Positions 1 through 7,511 of a stretch of 27,016 nucleotides of DNA are shown here, in pieces. Every line of letters begins with the position of its first letter. Position 1 is the first letter of the stretch. The position numbers and the translations under genes are program-made. The notes beneath the pieces are model-generated. The model worked only from the letters and a program-made list of their open reading frames with translations, ran no database searches and was not told the DNA's origin. Origin of the DNA: DASQPR01 sp035713725 (GTDB taxonomy: Bacteria; Actinomycetota; Actinomycetes; Mycobacteriales; Micromonosporaceae); contig DASTMZ010000110.1 in the NCBI GenBank assembly GCA_035713725.1, positions 1 through 27,016 of the forward strand, read 5' to 3'.

Positions 1-1
1 G

Positions 2-305
2 TCATTGTGCGCGTCCCCAGCTATGCGGTGGTTCGGGCTTGCGGACCTTGTCGATCAGGTCACCGTCTACCGGTGGGTGTAACGAGTTACGCCGCTGCTG
101 GCCGATGCGGCCCGCTTCGCCGGGCGTTCGCCGGGCGACCGCTGGCTCGTCGACGAGACGTATGTGACGGTCAATGGCGTGGCGTTGCGCGTTTCGGGGG
201 CGTTGACCAGCAGGGGCAGTTCGTTGACGTGCTCGGCTGAGCACGGCGCGACGTGACCGCGGCAAGGCGGTTGTTCCGACGAGCGTTGACCACGTTGACC
301 ATGAC
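2..305 (+). pseudogene. IS6-family transposase remnant
   Basis: Decayed DDE transposase of the IS6/IS26 type. Reading from position 41 gives DQVTVYRWV, an in-frame TAA, then TPLLADAARF and GDRWLVDETYV, the classical IS6 stretch with the first catalytic Asp. After a frameshift near 200 the other forward frame continues with VDQQGQFVDVL and ARRDVTAARRLFRRALT, also typical of the family. The N-terminal zinc-finger/HTH part is missing or lies upstream of the window. There is at least one stop and one frameshift, so it is not functional. An IS6-type terminal repeat follows directly. Confidence 0.75.
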
Positions 306-400
306 GGTTCTGTTGCATAGCGGGTGGTGCCGGACGCCGACGGTATGACAGGTCCACCCACGCATCTTGTCGAGCCTTGATCCGTGAATGCAACAGAGCC
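306..400. repeat. Pair of IS6-type terminal inverted repeats, 95 bp apart end to end
   Basis: GGTTCTGTTGCATA at 306-319 is mirrored by the reverse complement GGCTCTGTTGCATT at 387-400 (12 of 14 match). Both resemble IS6-family ends, which as I recall begin GGC-CTGTTGCAAA. The enclosed segment is too short for a transposase and no 8-bp target duplication is seen, so this is either a tiny non-autonomous remnant or two abutting element ends. Confidence 0.5.
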
Positions 401-508
401 AATTGCTCCCCGCCTCTCCTGACGTTCGTCCGATGGGTGCGTGTGATTGCTGCTCAGCTTCGAGTCGTATGGTGAACGCGGCTCGGGGCATTCATCGGAC
501 GGGGGTGT

Positions 509-700
509 GTGTTGCTGGCGGCTGGGTGGCTGCGCGACCCGGCGACTGTTGCGTTCGTTGTGGCTGGCGGGTTCTGCCTGTGGCGTTGCGTGTCGGTGGC
601 GGCGTCGCGCCGGCCGGCGGACCGGGTCGGCTACGGCCAAGGCGTCCAATGGTTGGAGCAGGTCTCCGACGAGCAGTACCAGGTGCCAGCATCCGGCTGA
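509..700 (+). CDS. Possible small membrane protein, unrecognised
   Basis: A 63-codon frame from a GTG start has one hydrophobic stretch (about residues 9-31, ATVAFVVAGGFCLW) followed by a basic patch and a hydrophilic tail. The ribosome binding site is weak (a G run just upstream) and I know no family. It ends 37 bases before the aldo/keto reductase start. It could equally be chance open frame in GC-rich DNA between the transposon remnant and that gene. Confidence 0.25.
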   Translation: MLLAAGWLRDPATVAFVVAGGFCLWRCVSVAASRRPADRVGYGQGVQWLEQVSDEQYQVPASG

Positions 701-737
701 GCACGGTGCACCACATCCCGAAGCTTGGAGATTCGTC

Positions 738-1625
738 ATGCCCATCGCATCGATGCTCACGCTGAACAACGGCGTCGAGATACCGGCACTCGGGTTCGGT
801 GTCTTCCAGACCCCGCCCGACGAGACCCGCGCGGCGGTCGCGGCGGCCCTGTCTACTGGCTACCGGCACGTCGATACCGCCGCCGCCTATGGCAACGAAC
901 GACAGGTCGGCGAGGCGGCCGCGACATCGGGTGTCGAGCGCGACAGCCTCTTCCTGGAGACCAAGATTTGGATCAGCGACTACGGCTACGACGAAACTCT
1001 GCACAGTTTCGACAAGAGCGCCGGCAAACTCGGCGTCGACCAGATCGATCTGCTCATCCTGCACCAAGCACTGCCTTCGGAGTTCGCCAAGACCCTCGAG
1101 GCATACCGCGCTCTGGAGACGCTGCTGGCCGATGGCAAAGTCCGCGCGATCGGGGTCAGCAACTTCATGGTCGAGCATCTCACCGCGCTGCTGCACGACG
1201 CGACCGTCGTGCCCGCCGTGAACCAGATCGAGGTCCACCCGTACTTCGCCCAGCGCGAGGTGCAGGCATTCAATGCTGAGCACCGCATCCTCACGCAGGC
1301 GTGGTCACCGATCGGCGGCATCACCTTCTACCGCGACGCCGGCCACACCAGCACCCTTAAGGACCCGGTAATCAGCGCCATCGCCGACGTCCACGGCAAG
1401 ACTGCCGCGCAGGTGATGCTGCGCTGGCACCTTCAGCAGGGCCGCTCGGCGATCCCGAAGTCGACGCGGCCGGAACGGATCGCGGAGAACTTCGACGTCT
1501 TCGATTTCGAGCTCACCGCCGAACAGCTGGCCGCGATCGACCGTCTCGACACGGCGCGGCGCGGCGGCCCCGAGCCCGCCAGCATCACACTGGCCGACTT
1601 CGGCCGGCCGATCCCCGAGGACTGA
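738..1625 (+). CDS. Aldo/keto reductase (2,5-diketo-gluconate reductase type)
   Basis: A 295-residue NADPH-dependent oxidoreductase of the AKR superfamily, expected to reduce aldehydes or ketones in the cytoplasm; substrate unknown. The catalytic tetrad is visible: Asp46 and Tyr51 in HVDTAAAYGNE, Lys76 in ETKIW, and His109 in LILHQ. The late AIPKSTRPERIAENF segment is the NADPH 2'-phosphate pocket of the AKR5-like group. The open frame extends upstream to 447, but ATG 738 is chosen because GGAG lies 8 bases before it and the family N-terminus (LNNGVEIPALGFGVFQ) starts right after. Length is normal for the family. It stands alone between decayed sequences, so no pathway can be inferred from neighbours. 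Confidence 0.9.
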   Translation: MPIASMLTLNNGVEIPALGFGVFQTPPDETRAAVAAALSTGYRHVDTAAAYGNERQVGEAAATSGVERDSLFLETKIWISDYGYDETLHSFDKSAGKLGVDQIDLLILHQALPSEFAKTLEAYRALETLLADGKVRAIGVSNFMVEHLTALLHDATVVPAVNQIEVHPYFAQREVQAFNAEHRILTQAWSPIGGITFYRDAGHTSTLKDPVISAIADVHGKTAAQVMLRWHLQQGRSAIPKSTRPERIAENFDVFDFELTAEQLAAIDRLDTARRGGPEPASITLADFGRPIPED

Positions 1626-2293
1626 CCTTAGGCCGAGCGCGGTGCCAGGCCGTGTGCCCGTCGGTCGCAAAGTGTTTGGATCGTCGTCGTAGATGCGAAA
1701 GTGTGGTCGGCGGTCTCGACGACGAGCGTGCGACTAACGATGCGACGATCACAACGGCCAAACGCGGTGAAGGCGTCCAGATTGCCGACGAGCCACGGAC
1801 GGTGTGGTGCTTCTTCGGCTGTGCGGTTGGGGCTGCGCCGGATGGCCGCGGTTGGTCGCATCGTGCACGGTCGATGCCTGCGGACATTAATGCCGGCTGC
1901 CGTACCGGCTGTAGAGGATGGGCGTGTCGGCGCGTTGTCCCCTAGGCGCCGATCGACCGGTACCTCACAGCGTCTCGCGGGACCTGGTGGATCCGAACGG
2001 CGACTCATCCACGGGCCGCGCCACGATGGCGGTGCCCGATATGCATGGCACGTCGACGCTTACGTACTTCATGTTCACCTTGGACGGTGTGGTCAACGGT
2101 TCGCCAAGTCGACGAAACGTTCCAGTGCGCCGCGGTCCTGGATGCCTACTGCCGGCGGCTAGCTACCGATACTCGCAGCAACGTGCCGGTTCCCGCCGCT
2201 GTCGAGCGGCAAGCGCTGCTCCGGTTGGTGGTGGTGTGGCTGGTGCCGGGGCGCGGATGTCATGATGGTCGTCTGTCGCCGTGCCAGTGACGG
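1626..2293. other. Long stretch without a recognisable gene
   Basis: Short overlapping frames exist on both strands but none shows a family motif, good ribosome binding site or consistent codon bias. Given the surrounding pseudogenes this is probably decayed coding DNA. A forward frame around 2130-2290 contains NVPVPAAVERQALLRLVVVW, which looks protein-like but is not recognised. Confidence 0.5.
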
Positions 2294-2608
2294 GTCGGGT
2301 TTGGGGTTCGGGTTTGCGCAGCAGGGTACAGACCCATCACGCCGGCGAAGGCGGCGGTGATGCTTGCCGCCAATACGAGTAACCGGCCACCGTCCAAGGC
2401 GGTGGTACGCGGCTATGCCGACGCGATCAGGCGCGGCGAGTGGATGGTCACCCACCAGGGCGTCGCGTTCGACACCGACGGTGTTCTCGTCGATGGTCAG
2501 CATCGGCTCGCCGCGACCGTGGAGGCCGACCAGTCGGTCGATGTGCTGATGGTCACCGGCGTGGATGCGGCAACATTCGACGTGCTCGATGTCGGTAAGC
2601 GGCGCTAA
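2294..2608 (+). pseudogene. Phage-type ParB-like (N-terminal domain) protein fragment
   Basis: The frame reads ITPAKAAVMLAANTSNRPPS, then YADAIRRGEW, VAFDTDGVLVDGQHRLAA and FDVLDVGKRR. The pattern (a ML..N..NRP opening, a G-E/R-W turn, DGQHRL, and a D-G/V-G-x-x-R close) is that of ParB-like domain proteins common in actinobacterial phages and islands. Family members continue well beyond this point. Here TAA follows KRR directly and the same frame resumes as TASAAVG, so it is truncated or carries a nonsense mutation. No ATG precedes ITPAK in frame; the only inner start (GTG-ATG at 2357) would cut the domain. Probably a mobile-element relic. Confidence 0.6.
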
Positions 2609-2655
2609 ACGGCCAGTGCTGCAGTCGGCAGGTCCGGCGGCGGGCACGTCTTCTT

Positions 2656-3597
2656 CTACGATGCGCTCGGCAAGGGTCGCGCTATGGATCGGTGGCCAGC
2701 AGCGGCCCGTTCGGCCAGGGCGAGTCGGGCTGCATCGTCGTAGCCGATGGTCTTTCCGGGCACTATGTCGGTTATCGACTGGTCGTGCACGATGACCTCG
2801 GTGATCATTGAGTCCACTAGATTGCGGGCCGCGGCGATGTTGACGTCGGTCACCAACGCCAGCCAGGCCGAGGACAGTCGAGGCGTAAGCATGGGCACGG
2901 TGAAATTGGGCAGCCGCTTGCGTCGTACCGCGGCTGCCCGTTCGAGCATGTCGATATATCGCATCACTTCGGATCCACCGATCTCAAATACCCTGCCCTT
3001 GGCTTCTTCCGGTTCGAGAACACCGACGAGGTAACGAACCACGTCTTGGAGCGCGATTGGCTGGCTCAAGGTGTTGACCCACCGGGGTGTGACCAGGATT
3101 GGCAGGTGATCAACGAGTTGCCGGGTGATCTCCCACGCTATGCCACCGTGTCCGATCACAACACCGGCCCGAAGAACGGTTACCGGCACGTCTCCCTCGC
3201 CGAGCAGGCGCTCAACCTCGCGCCGTGATCGCAGATGTGGTGACAGTTCGGCGACGTCATCATTGCCTAGGCCGCCAAGGTAGATGATGCGCTCGACCTC
3301 AGCCTGGCGGCAGGCACCGGCGAAGTTTCGCGCGGCGTGGGCGTCGCGGGCCTCGAAGTCGGTGTGGTCGAGCGAGTGAACAAGGTAGTACGCCGCCGTC
3401 ACGCCGTCCAGCGCGGCGTCGAGGCTCGCGGGATCCGAGACATCCCCGGCAACCGGCTGACCTGCGCCGCGGTAGCTACCGGGATTGCGCGTCATCGCTC
3501 GAACGTCGTGACCGGCGTCAACCAGCGCTCGCCCAAGCCGCGAACCGATGAAGCCGGACGCACCGGCGATCAGGACCGTTGTCGTCATACGATCCAT
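2656..3597 (-). CDS. NAD(P)-binding atypical SDR, NmrA/YbjT-like
   Basis: A 313-residue Rossmann-fold protein of the atypical extended short-chain dehydrogenase class. The N-terminus has a beta strand and glycine-rich loop, VLIAGASGFIGSRLG, followed by DVRAMTRNP, DVSDPASLDAAL and YYLVHSL. The usual YxxxK active site is not evident (IIYLGGLGND, then HLRSRREVERLL), as in atypical members that act as reductases or NAD(P) sensors. Later VFEIGGSEVMRYIDML matches the substrate-side segment of the Rv-type epimerase-like proteins. Start is 3597 or the ATG at 3588 (MTTTVLIAG); neither has a strong ribosome binding site. The gene is intact, unlike its neighbours, and its substrate is unknown. Confidence 0.8.
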   Translation of the reverse strand: MDRMTTTVLIAGASGFIGSRLGRALVDAGHDVRAMTRNPGSYRGAGQPVAGDVSDPASLDAALDGVTAAYYLVHSLDHTDFEARDAHAARNFAGACRQAEVERIIYLGGLGNDDVAELSPHLRSRREVERLLGEGDVPVTVLRAGVVIGHGGIAWEITRQLVDHLPILVTPRWVNTLSQPIALQDVVRYLVGVLEPEEAKGRVFEIGGSEVMRYIDMLERAAAVRRKRLPNFTVPMLTPRLSSAWLALVTDVNIAAARNLVDSMITEVIVHDQSITDIVPGKTIGYDDAARLALAERAAAGHRSIARPLPSAS

Positions 3598-4020
3598 CGT
3601 CTCGCGTGTCTGGCAAGATTCCGGGGTTCAAATGCGATCGGCGCGCGCGGGCGGCCGACAGACCCGCGTGGCGTACGACAAAGCCATTAAGCTGGGGCAA
3701 CACCGTCGATACGGCTTACCCATCGCCGCGACCAACTGCGGCAGCGGTCACGGATCGCCTCGCGATGCGGACGACTGTGCGCTTTCTAGACTCAAGACAG
3801 ACGGTTGCCCTTCCTCGCGTTCTGTTGCCGCCTCCGTCGGTGACTCCCGCGATCATGTTGATGCTGAGGTCGCCGTTGTGGCCGAGGGCATTGGGTCGGC
3901 TGTTGCGCGCCGCGTTCACCTGCCTCCCCGCTCAAGGGCATCGAAATCGCTCTCAGCCAGGTTGCCTGCACAGCGCTTAGAGCTCAACGCCTGAGACCGA
4001 AATCCGATTTCGTAACCTCG
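3598..4020. other. Intergenic stretch without a supported gene
   Basis: Contains only short overlapping frames with no recognisable motif. It holds the presumed promoter of the SDR gene (reading left) and the downstream end of the small membrane-protein gene; no clear -10/-35 or terminator was found. Confidence 0.5.
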
Positions 4021-4257
4021 TCACAGAAATGTCCTGGATCCGGCGGAAGTCTTGAATGACCGATCCATGTCGAACGGCAGGCGGTTGCTGTCCGGTGCTC
4101 CGGCGTCACGTAGCCGAGAGTCCAACTCGTCGAGATGAGCCCGTTCCTCAGCACCAGGAGTCTGCCCCCGGCGGTAGCGCACGATCGCGGCCACCGCAGC
4201 CGCCGCCAGCCCGGTGACAACAACACCGATAAGCACCCTCGTGGTTGTCTTGGTCAT
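4021..4257 (-). CDS. Small single-pass membrane protein
   Basis: A 78-residue protein starting MTKTTTRVLIG, with a hydrophobic segment (VLIGVVVTGLAAAAVAAIV) then YRRGQ, suggesting an N-in anchor with a cytoplasm-facing acidic/basic tail containing AHLDELDSRLRDAG. The start at 4257 is fixed by AGGAG six bases upstream; the longer frame to 4281 lacks such a site. No family recognised. It is separated from neighbouring genes by long empty stretches, so the context gives no function beyond sitting in a stress-gene region. Confidence 0.6.
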   Translation of the reverse strand: MTKTTTRVLIGVVVTGLAAAAVAAIVRYRRGQTPGAEERAHLDELDSRLRDAGAPDSNRLPFDMDRSFKTSAGSRTFL

Positions 4258-4751
4258 GGCAGCTCCTAACTTCTTGACCACAGCACCGGCGAAGCCGGAT
4301 CCTCGTCCGTAGCCCGCTCATTACAACGGGTTCGGACCGTCACCGGCGGAATCTGGCCCAAGCCCGACGACACGGCTCGTCAGTCGTGGCGGATCTGGCC
4401 GACGGTGTTCATGACCCCCCGGCCGTAATGGGCTTACCGCAACGACGGGACTACGTGCGGGCTCCCAAAGTAGGTACGCGACACGGTGCGAGCCGACGCT
4501 AACAACGGTGTCGGCCGTTCGCGGCGAAGCCGGGCGTGGCGTCCCATTTGGCCGTTCATTGATTCGTCGTGCGGCGGCTGTTTCAGCATTGGCGGCCCTA
4601 GCTCCTCGGGTGAGCAACGAGCGAGTTCGGCGTGTTCGGCGACTTTACGTGTTCGGCCCGGGCGTGTTGTCTGCGAACGCCGGTCAGTCGGGTTGCGGCG
4701 CGAATCCCGCGCGCCGCATGGGCTACGTGTGCCACGCGAGCCGGCGAGGGG
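4258..4751. other. Long stretch without a recognisable gene
   Basis: Frames on both strands overlap each other and none carries a family motif. The stretch lies between the small membrane protein and the first STAS gene, both read leftward. Probably decayed DNA. Confidence 0.45.
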
Positions 4752-5129
4752 CTACCCGATTCGATCGCCGCGATCGTGGGTGATCGCACCAGCGACCGTC
4801 GCATAGACTGGCATAAGCTCATCGATTCCGGCGACCTCGATTAGGCGCCGCACGATGCCGCGTGGCGCGGCCAAGGACAATTGGCCGCCGTTGTTGCGGT
4901 AGCGCCGCGCGACGCGAAGGAATACGGTTAGCCCGCCGCACGAGCAAAACTCTAAGCCGGATAGGTCGAGGATCAGGTCACCTGCCAGCCACCACACCGC
5001 GGAGATGGCGTTTTCGACGATCCGCTCGCCGGATAGATCCAGCTCGCCGGAGAGTTTCATGATTGCTGGTGTTTGGGTGCGGCTGGAGGAGAACACGATC
5101 CGCACCGGCGAAACGGTAGGAGCAGCCAT
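4752..5129 (-). CDS. STAS-domain protein (anti-anti-sigma factor-like), module copy 1
   Basis: A STAS protein of the anti-sigma-factor-antagonist type (RsbV/SpoIIAA fold), normally a cytoplasmic partner of an RsbW-like kinase in general-stress sigma-factor control. Visible elements: VRIVFSSS first strand, MKLSGELDLSGERIVENAI, LILDLSGLEF, and GGLTVFLRVARRYRNNGG. The usual D-S-S/T-G-L phosphorylation loop is replaced by F-C-S-C-G-G-L, so the phosphoacceptor serine is not at its standard place. ATG 5129 is preferred because a GAGGTGG site lies 8 bases upstream; a GTG at 5183 is an alternative that adds a non-STAS extension. It lies downstream of the small unknown gene and hsp20 on the same strand. 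The second module has a shortened paralogue at 12158-12454. Confidence 0.8.
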   Translation of the reverse strand: MAAPTVSPVRIVFSSSRTQTPAIMKLSGELDLSGERIVENAISAVWWLAGDLILDLSGLEFCSCGGLTVFLRVARRYRNNGGQLSLAAPRGIVRRLIEVAGIDELMPVYATVAGAITHDRGDRIG

Positions 5130-5285
5130 GCTGTCCACCACCTCTGGGCATCGACCCGTCACCGGGGTATGTGTCTCGACCACCGGCTCGTTGGCGTAGC
5201 AATGAAATGGTAGGTGCGTGTATTCGCAACACCAGACCGGGCAACAGCGACCGGCACACGATGAGGTCGCGGCGTGGTTTGTGAT

Positions 5286-5618
5286 CTAGCGCGGTCTGGC
5301 ATTGGGTCGGGATCCTGTCGGCACACCACTGTTGAGGTGCGGCGCGGCGGCGACCACTGGGTCGTGTATGCACTTGCGGGCCCCGGTCAGATGGGGCGGC
5401 CGTGACCGCTCGCCGCCTTGCAACGGACGCCGGTATGGCCTGTCGTGTGGCTGTGGTGGAGCGGGTGGTCGCGGCGTCTGGGTGTGCCGGCCAGCGTCGA
5501 CGATTGCATCGAATTCGCCCCGGACCCGTAGTTCGTCGCTGGTGACGATGGTCCAGAAGGCGTCGTCGTCCACTGGCTGGGCCATGCCAGCCGAGGCGAT
5601 CGTGTTGCCGTGGTACAT
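5286..5618 (-). CDS. Small unknown protein downstream of hsp20, module copy 1
   Basis: A 110-residue frame whose N-terminal third holds DDDAFWTIVTSDELRVRG then EFDAIVDAG. The paralogous gene in module 2 (12647-12880) has DEAFTDLVNSDAELVRG and EFDTLIAAA at the same location behind its own hsp20. That shared D-x-x-F-x-x-x-V-x-S-D-x-E-x-V-R-G-E-F-D signature argues that the gene is real; the rest is a low-complexity, Pro/Arg-rich tail differing between copies. Start is ATG 5618 (36 bases after the hsp20 stop) or ATG 5585 (MAQPVDDD). I know no named family. A role tied to the chaperone or its mRNA is inferred from position only. Confidence 0.6.
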   Translation of the reverse strand: MYHGNTIASAGMAQPVDDDAFWTIVTSDELRVRGEFDAIVDAGRHTQTPRPPAPPQPHDRPYRRPLQGGERSRPPHLTGARKCIHDPVVAAAPHLNSGVPTGSRPNARPR

Positions 5619-5653
5619 AGCGGCCACTACCCGTCCAGGCGTGCGTTGAGAGG

Positions 5654-6094
5654 TCAGGCTTCGATGGCCTTGTGCTCGGTCCGTTGTCTGACGGCGACCT
5701 TGCGGGGCTTGGCCTGTTCGGCGACCGGGATGCGGACCACCAACACACCGTTGTCGTAGCTGGCTTGGATCCGTGCGGTGTCGAGGGCGTCGCCGAGGAA
5801 TATTTGTCGGGAGAACACGCCGAGCGGCCGCTCGGACAATTGGACGCTGGCCTGTTCTCCAAGGTCGATCGGGCGTCGTTCCGCCTTGACGGTAAGAACG
5901 TTGACGTCGACGTCGACGTCGACCGCGTTCGGGTCCACGCCTGGCAGGTCGAAGGCGATCACGAACTCGTCGCCGTTCCGGTAGCCGTCGCATGGCATCG
6001 CGGCTGGCTGCGACCATGTTCCGGTGACTGGCATGCCGAACAGCTGCTGGGCTAGCCGGTTGACCTCAGTAAAGGGTTCGCTGCGCATCAACAT
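5654..6094 (-). CDS. hsp20: Small heat-shock protein Hsp20/alpha-crystallin, module copy 1
   Basis: A 146-residue ATP-independent holdase that binds unfolding proteins in the cytoplasm, of the actinobacterial Hsp18 type. The N-terminal arm begins MLMRSEPFTEVNRLAQQLFG; the alpha-crystallin domain spans about residues 40-135 with DEFVIAFDLPGVDP, NVLTVKAERRP, and the signature GVFSRQIFLGDALD then ASYDNGVLVVRIP. The IxI-like tail follows AEQAKPRKVAV. ATG 6094 has GAGGAGG nearby upstream. It is about three-quarters identical by eye to the second copy at 12942-13382. It is followed by the small unknown gene and then a STAS gene. The promoter carries a near-perfect palindrome just upstream. Confidence 0.95.
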   Translation of the reverse strand: MLMRSEPFTEVNRLAQQLFGMPVTGTWSQPAAMPCDGYRNGDEFVIAFDLPGVDPNAVDVDVDVNVLTVKAERRPIDLGEQASVQLSERPLGVFSRQIFLGDALDTARIQASYDNGVLVVRIPVAEQAKPRKVAVRQRTEHKAIEA

Positions 6095-6143
6095 GTCGCA
6101 CCTCCTCGATCTTGGTCTTGTGGTGTCAATGCGCGATGCAAGC

Positions 6144-6172
6144 TTTCTATCATGTCGTCGTTACGACGACAA
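6144..6172 (-). promoter_or_regulatory. hsp20 promoter with RheA-like palindromic operator, copy 1
   Basis: On the minus strand TTGTCG (6172-6167), a 17-base spacer and TAGAAA (6149-6144) form a housekeeping-type promoter. A perfect 9-bp-arm palindrome, TGTCGTCGTTACGACGACA at 6153-6171, overlaps the -35 and spacer, so a bound repressor would block polymerase. The layout is the same in front of the second hsp20. The form TGTCGTC-N5-GACGACA resembles the RheA operator as I recall it from Streptomyces hsp18 (TGTCATC-N5-GATGACA). Confidence 0.7.
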
Positions 6173-6216
6173 GCTGGATGTCAACCGACCGATGACGTAC
6201 CAGCGCGTCGCTATCG

Positions 6217-6684
6217 ATGAACTTGAGCCTCAGCTCATCGGCGCGCCGCGAGGCGTGCCGAGGCGAGTTGGCAGACGCTCGCCGCGGTGCTCGGCGTGGC
6301 AAGCCGACAGGCTGCCGAACGCCGCTACCTACGTCTCGTGCCGGCTACCGTGGACCAAGTTGGCAGCACTCGCGACCAGCGGGTCCGACAAGCCGCGACC
6401 GTCGCGCTGGCACCCGTTCGGTCAATGACTGGGCCAATGGCGACACCGCCGACCGCCGTCGCGTTGCCGCCCAGATCACTGCCCTCGACGACCTCGGCGC
6501 CGACTCCAGCTCCGACATCGCCCGGCTGAACCAGGCGCTCGGCGACACGGATGTCAGCGCGCTGCCGACACTTCCGGCCCGGGCCTGTCAACATCTTCAT
6601 CGCCATCCGGCGCTAGCCCGCCAGATCGACACCGTCACCGCCGATGCAGCACGCGTACCCCGACGAGACTCAGCAGTACCGTGA
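6217..6684 (+). pseudogene. Broken HSP18-type transcriptional regulator, module copy 1
   Basis: Divergent from hsp20 copy 1 and clearly homologous to the intact regulator at 13499-14188. Three frames must be joined: LEPQLIGAPRGVPR; then ASWQTLAAVLGVASRQAAE and RRYLRL (the helix-turn-helix); then NDWANGDTADRRRVAAQITA, LDDLGADSSSDIARLNQALG and ARQIDTVTADAA. Frameshifts fall near 6255 and 6400, and the N-terminal region of roughly 70 residues found in the intact copy is missing. It cannot make a full regulator. Its promoter/operator remains in front of hsp20. Confidence 0.85.
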
Positions 6685-6803
6685 TGGCCGCCCACGCGCT
6701 GCCGGTTACGTGTCGGAGCGGCGAACAAAATGAGCGCTGGTCCGCACGCGGACATCCACTGTATCCGTCCCGGGATTGGGTAGCTTGATTTGGCCCTTGG
6801 CGG

Positions 6804-7115
6804 TTACGCGTTCAAGTCTCGGGCGCTAAGCCGTCGAGTCTCATTTAGTGTTCTCGATGCCTCCGCGAGTATTCGGGTCGCGTGACCCAGCAGAGGCGCG
6901 TTATCGGCGCGGGGGGAGTTGGCGGCCGTGTTGAGTGGATGGGCGAGCGATGTGGCTCCGAGGTCGGCTGGGCTAACTGCGATGGTTGCGTTGAGTTGTA
7001 ACAGCCTGATGCCGAGAAGCCGGGCGGTGATGCGGGCCTGAACGGTTGCACCGTCAGCGAATCGGGGCTGTGTCGCGGCAGAGCCGTTCCGAGCACGGCT
7101 GTCAACTGTGGCCAT
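6804..7115 (-). CDS. Hypothetical protein overlapping the GYFLGTRAG gene
   Basis: A 103-codon frame starting with the ATG that overlaps the last 14 bases of the upstream gene, which suggests translational coupling. It reads VQARITARLLGIRLLQLNAT, HPLNTAANSPRADNAP, LLGHATRILAEASRTLNE and ends RRLSARDLNA, an Ala/Leu-rich, probably helical protein without membrane segments. No family recognised. It is the third gene of a tightly packed leftward trio (7478 to 6804). Decay cannot be excluded since no homologue is known to me. Confidence 0.4.
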   Translation of the reverse strand: MATVDSRARNGSAATQPRFADGATVQARITARLLGIRLLQLNATIAVSPADLGATSLAHPLNTAANSPRADNAPLLGHATRILAEASRTLNETRRLSARDLNA

Positions 7116-7311
7116 CGTGAAGTCGAACGTCGAAGTCGTTGAGAAGGCTGTCCGAACCGGCTCGCCCACGTGCATCGTGTCGCAGGCGGTAGTCACGCAG
7201 TCGTTCGGATGTCTGACGTGCGGCGCCGATGATTTGGCCGTACCGTTCCCAGCCGGCTCTGGTGCCAAGGAAGTATCCGGCGCTGAACGCCGCGAGGCTC
7301 CGAAGCCTCAC
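7102..7311 (-). CDS. Small YtxH-like membrane-anchored protein
   Basis: A 69-residue protein with the N-terminal pattern SLAAFSAGYFLGTRAGWERY, a glycine-rich membrane anchor followed by the GxRAGxERY turn seen in small actinobacterial YtxH-like envelope/stress proteins. The GTG start at 7311 overlaps the stop of the upstream 56-residue gene (GTGA), and a GGAG site lies just upstream. The tail RQTSERLRDYRLRHDA is helical and charged. Family members are often somewhat longer, so the end (LLNDFDVRLHDGHS) may have been altered. Function unknown; presumably at the membrane. Confidence 0.6.
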   Translation of the reverse strand: MRLRSLAAFSAGYFLGTRAGWERYGQIIGAARQTSERLRDYRLRHDARGRAGSDSLLNDFDVRLHDGHS

Positions 7312-7478
7312 CCCTCACTCCGTCGGCGGCGTGACGAGACGGCGGCGCTGGCGGCGGTCACGCTGACGGCACCGGCCAACGCTGCGCCGGCGGTGCGGAT
7401 CGCCGCGTTCTTGTAGGCCGCGGTTCCGGCCTTGAGCGCCGTTCGCCGCCAGTTCTTCTTGCGGTGGAAGAGATTCAC
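7308..7478 (-). CDS. 56-residue basic/alanine-rich protein, first gene of the trio
   Basis: GTG start at 7478 behind an AAAGG-type site; the product reads MNLFHRKKNWRRTALKAGTA, then AYKNAAIRTAGAALAGAVSV, and ends SSRRRRSEG. A basic N-terminus, a mildly hydrophobic Ala/Gly segment and an Arg-rich end suggest a short membrane- or nucleic-acid-associated peptide. Its TGA overlaps the GTG of the next gene by four bases, a strong sign that it is really translated and coupled. Homology unknown to me. Confidence 0.55.
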   Translation of the reverse strand: MNLFHRKKNWRRTALKAGTAAYKNAAIRTAGAALAGAVSVTAASAAVSSRRRRSEG

Positions 7479-7511
7479 GTTGTCGCTGCCTTTCGCGTAC
7501 GTATAAGTGGC

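Noticed and set aside
447..737. Upstream extension of the first aldo/keto reductase frame
   Set aside because: Arg/Gly-rich sequence without family similarity; the normal N-terminus and a good ribosome binding site are at 738.
6144..6172. HspR (HAIR) or HrcA (CIRCE) site before hsp20
   Set aside because: Neither CTTGAGT-N7-ACTCAAG nor TTAGCACTC-N9-GAGTGCTAA is present; the palindrome has another sequence.
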